From Desulfovibrio sp. DV (GTDB taxonomy: Bacteria > Desulfobacterota > Desulfovibrionia > Desulfovibrionales > Desulfovibrionaceae): DNA of 64,000 nt. The position numbers were made by a program, and so were the translations under genes. The DNA is taken from contig NZ_MLBG01000006.1 of assembly GCF_001936595.1 (NCBI RefSeq), positions 1-64,000 of the forward strand, in the 5' to 3' direction. Each line of letters opens with the position of its first letter. Position 1 is the first letter of the stretch. Under the pieces are notes generated by a model. That model saw only the letters and a list, made by a program, of their open reading frames with translations. It was not told the origin of the DNA and did not search any database. Positions 62,658 to 64,000 of the stretch are shown here, one piece after another.

Positions 62658-63350
62658 ATGGTGAGTGCCAAAGGAAACGAAACCGGCGAGATGCGTACGT
62701 CCATTGCACAAAGCCGGCGAGATTTTCTGAAAAGGAGTGTCACGCTGGCTGCCGTACAGTTGGTGGCGGCAATCGGTTCCCGCCTCCTTCCCAAAGACGC
62801 CTTCGCGGAAGGTGATAGACAACCGAGGATACTGATTGCCTATTACTCCAGAACCGGCAATGTCGAGGCGATCGCGGAGCAACTGCGGGCCAAGACCGGG
62901 GCCGACATGTTCAGGGTCGAGACCGTGAATGCCTATCCGGTGGAGCGGCCTGCTGCCGTTGACGTTCCAAAGCAGGAACTTGAAAGCGGCAATCTCCCCG
63001 GGCTGCAAGGCGCACCTCCCGATATGTCCCGGTACGATTTAGTTATTGTCGGAAGTCCGGTGTGGTGGGCCACGGTTTCCACACCGATGATGCGTTTTTT
63101 ACAACAGGCTGACTTTGCAGGAAGGAGAGTGGCCGGATTCAACACCAATGGCGGCGGAGTCGGACGATTTCATCAACATTTCAAACAGCAAGTCAAAAAT
63201 GCCGGCACCATCTACGACGGGATTTCATTTTCAGGCTCACGCTATCCCGGCTGGAAAACAGAAGGCCCCATTTCCGGGGAAGAATACCAAACCGCCCACA
63301 GGCTAGAGGTTGATCGGAAGCTCGACGCTTGGCTTGCCTCCATGCTGTAG
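62658..63350 (+). CDS. Tat-exported flavodoxin-like protein
   Basis: 230 residues from ATG 62658 behind AAGGAG. Tat signal QSRRDFLKRSVTLAAVQLVAAIG, then a flavodoxin domain: FMN phosphate loop IAYYSRTGNVEAIAEQL, LVIVGSPVWWATVSTPMMRFL and AGFNTNGGGVGRFHQHF. Periplasmic flavodoxins are uncommon; loading FMN in the cytoplasm explains the Tat route. Probably redox partner of something in the periplasm, perhaps the upstream hydrolase-fold protein. Under the LysR gene's likely control. Confidence 0.88.
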   Translation: MVSAKGNETGEMRTSIAQSRRDFLKRSVTLAAVQLVAAIGSRLLPKDAFAEGDRQPRILIAYYSRTGNVEAIAEQLRAKTGADMFRVETVNAYPVERPAAVDVPKQELESGNLPGLQGAPPDMSRYDLVIVGSPVWWATVSTPMMRFLQQADFAGRRVAGFNTNGGGVGRFHQHFKQQVKNAGTIYDGISFSGSRYPGWKTEGPISGEEYQTAHRLEVDRKLDAWLASML

Positions 63351-63395
63351 AGCGTAATACCCGCCGTCTGCCCCTGCACCGGGGAGGCGATCATA

Positions 63396-63536
63396 TTGGC
63401 ACTAACTAAAAGAGGGAGGCAACGAGCGAAAAGGCCCGCGCCGCCTAGGTTTGGCGGCGAGGATGAGGGCGAGCGCGGTTTGGCACTGATTGAACAGGAA
63501 TGCGAGAAAATTGCGCGATTTTTGACACGCTATTGA
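63396..63536 (+). CDS. Possible 46-residue basic protein
   Basis: TTG start at 63396 with GGGGAGG 9 bases upstream; the peptide starts MALTKRGRQRAKRPAPPRF and ends in an acidic/helical part EGERGLALIEQECEKIARFL. No family known. It is convergent with the repressor fragment. The strong ribosome site is the main support; chance cannot be excluded. Confidence 0.35.
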   Translation: MALTKRGRQRAKRPAPPRFGGEDEGERGLALIEQECEKIARFLTRY

Positions 63537-63557
63537 TCGGAGATTGATCGAAAAAGC

Positions 63558-64000
63558 TCACCGTATGTATTCGCGGCAGCTCCAGACTACGCGACCGATA
63601 ACACGAACTGACTCTGCAAGATGGCCGTTCATATCGACTTCAATGGGCGCGTAACGCTCATTTCTACTTCGCAAGACCAGTTTTCCAGGAATCTTATCCA
63701 GGTATTTAACGAACACTTCTTGATCTACTCCTACCGCAAAGAGTCCGCCTGATATTATTGAGTTCTGGCTCTCATCTATCAATACGGTATCACGATCCAT
63801 CAAAACAGGCTCCATGCTGTCGCCTGCTACGTCCATCAAGACCATTTTCTTAGGGAATCCTTTTCTTTTTAGAAAATCGAGCTTGAACGCATAATAGCCC
63901 TCCACATTCCCTTCCGTCTCCAAGCTCCCTGTCCCTGCTGCCAAGCGTGCGGACACCTTTGGAACCAACGAATAACCCATGCTCGGCGCGGCTTCAGGGG
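63558..64000 (-). CDS. LexA/CI-like repressor, S24 peptidase domain (5' part outside window)
   Basis: The frame is open to the window edge, so the N-terminal (probably HTH) part is cut off. The visible 147 residues include YAFKLDFLKRKGFPKKMVLMDVAGDSMEPVL with the catalytic Ser and the Lys in VGVDQEVFVKYLDK, the Ser-Lys pair of S24 self-cleaving repressors and UmuD. It resembles phage CI-type or SOS repressors, and would be inactivated by RecA filaments after DNA damage. Together with the umuC relic it hints at mobile-element DNA here. Confidence 0.82.
   Translation of the reverse strand, partial: PEAAPSMGYSLVPKVSARLAAGTGSLETEGNVEGYYAFKLDFLKRKGFPKKMVLMDVAGDSMEPVLMDRDTVLIDESQNSIISGGLFAVGVDQEVFVKYLDKIPGKLVLRSRNERYAPIEVDMNGHLAESVRVIGRVVWSCREYIR

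Overview
The window is high-GC bacterial DNA that most resembles a sulfate-reducing deltaproteobacterium of the Desulfovibrio/Solidesulfovibrio type. That is an inference from gene content: an FprA/rubredoxin:oxygen oxidoreductase-like flavodiiron protein, a cytoplasm-type aldehyde:ferredoxin oxidoreductase with an Fe-S partner, and many oxygen-defence genes. No rRNA and no CRISPR array were seen, and the only tRNA signal is a 3' fragment. From about 39.6 kb rightwards the DNA is a patchwork: base composition drops in places, insertion-sequence relics appear, and gene types change.

Region 1 (1-15.4 kb) is ordinary chromosome: an outer-membrane barrel protein, a choloylglycine-hydrolase-type amidase, glutamate decarboxylase (gadB), an FkbM methyltransferase, a TetR/adaptor/RND efflux operon, an FprA flavodiiron protein, and a 7TMR-DISM histidine kinase with a NarL-type regulator.

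Region 2 (15.6-35.0 kb) is a nearly continuous one-direction operon for a Tad/Flp-type pilus or secretion machine. It holds two Flp pilins, three TadE/G-like proteins, CpaB, the CpaC secretin, a TadZ-CpaF fusion, a TadB with a TPR insert, TadC, and a second GspE-type ATPase. A Ser/Thr kinase opens the locus. Three FHA-domain membrane proteins and a PP2C phosphatase close it. This kinase/FHA/phosphatase set recalls the PpkA-Fha-PppA switch of type VI secretion and is the most interesting system here. The kinase and the GspE-like ATPase each carry a single-base frameshift. No prepilin peptidase was seen.

Region 3 (35.1-39.6 kb) has a 30-residue membrane protein and a three-gene set: Tat-signal Fe-S protein, aldehyde:ferredoxin oxidoreductase family protein, and a small partner. 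The layout resembles ydhY-ydhV-ydhW.

Region 4 (39.8-52.6 kb) is an AT-richer stress island: a lone CheB domain, three PRC-barrel proteins, DUF3309, DUF5661, Fe-superoxide dismutase, a UPP-synthase-like protein, a His/Lys-rich tandem-repeat protein, hemerythrin, a large-subunit catalase, and four YqjD/YqjE/DUF3618-like membrane proteins. It ends at an IS5-type relic joined to the 3' end of a tRNA-Leu gene and its terminator, a likely old integration site.

Region 5 (52.7-64 kb) is further acquired DNA: a second RND pump with adaptor and a BaeSR-like two-component system, an IS1182-type relic fused to a 5'-truncated umuC, a LysR regulator divergent from two Tat-exported proteins (alpha/beta hydrolase fold and flavodoxin), and the C-terminal part of a LexA/CI-like repressor running off the window. 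Several reading frames are broken at homopolymers, so uncorrected sequencing indels are a live alternative to true pseudogenes or recoding.
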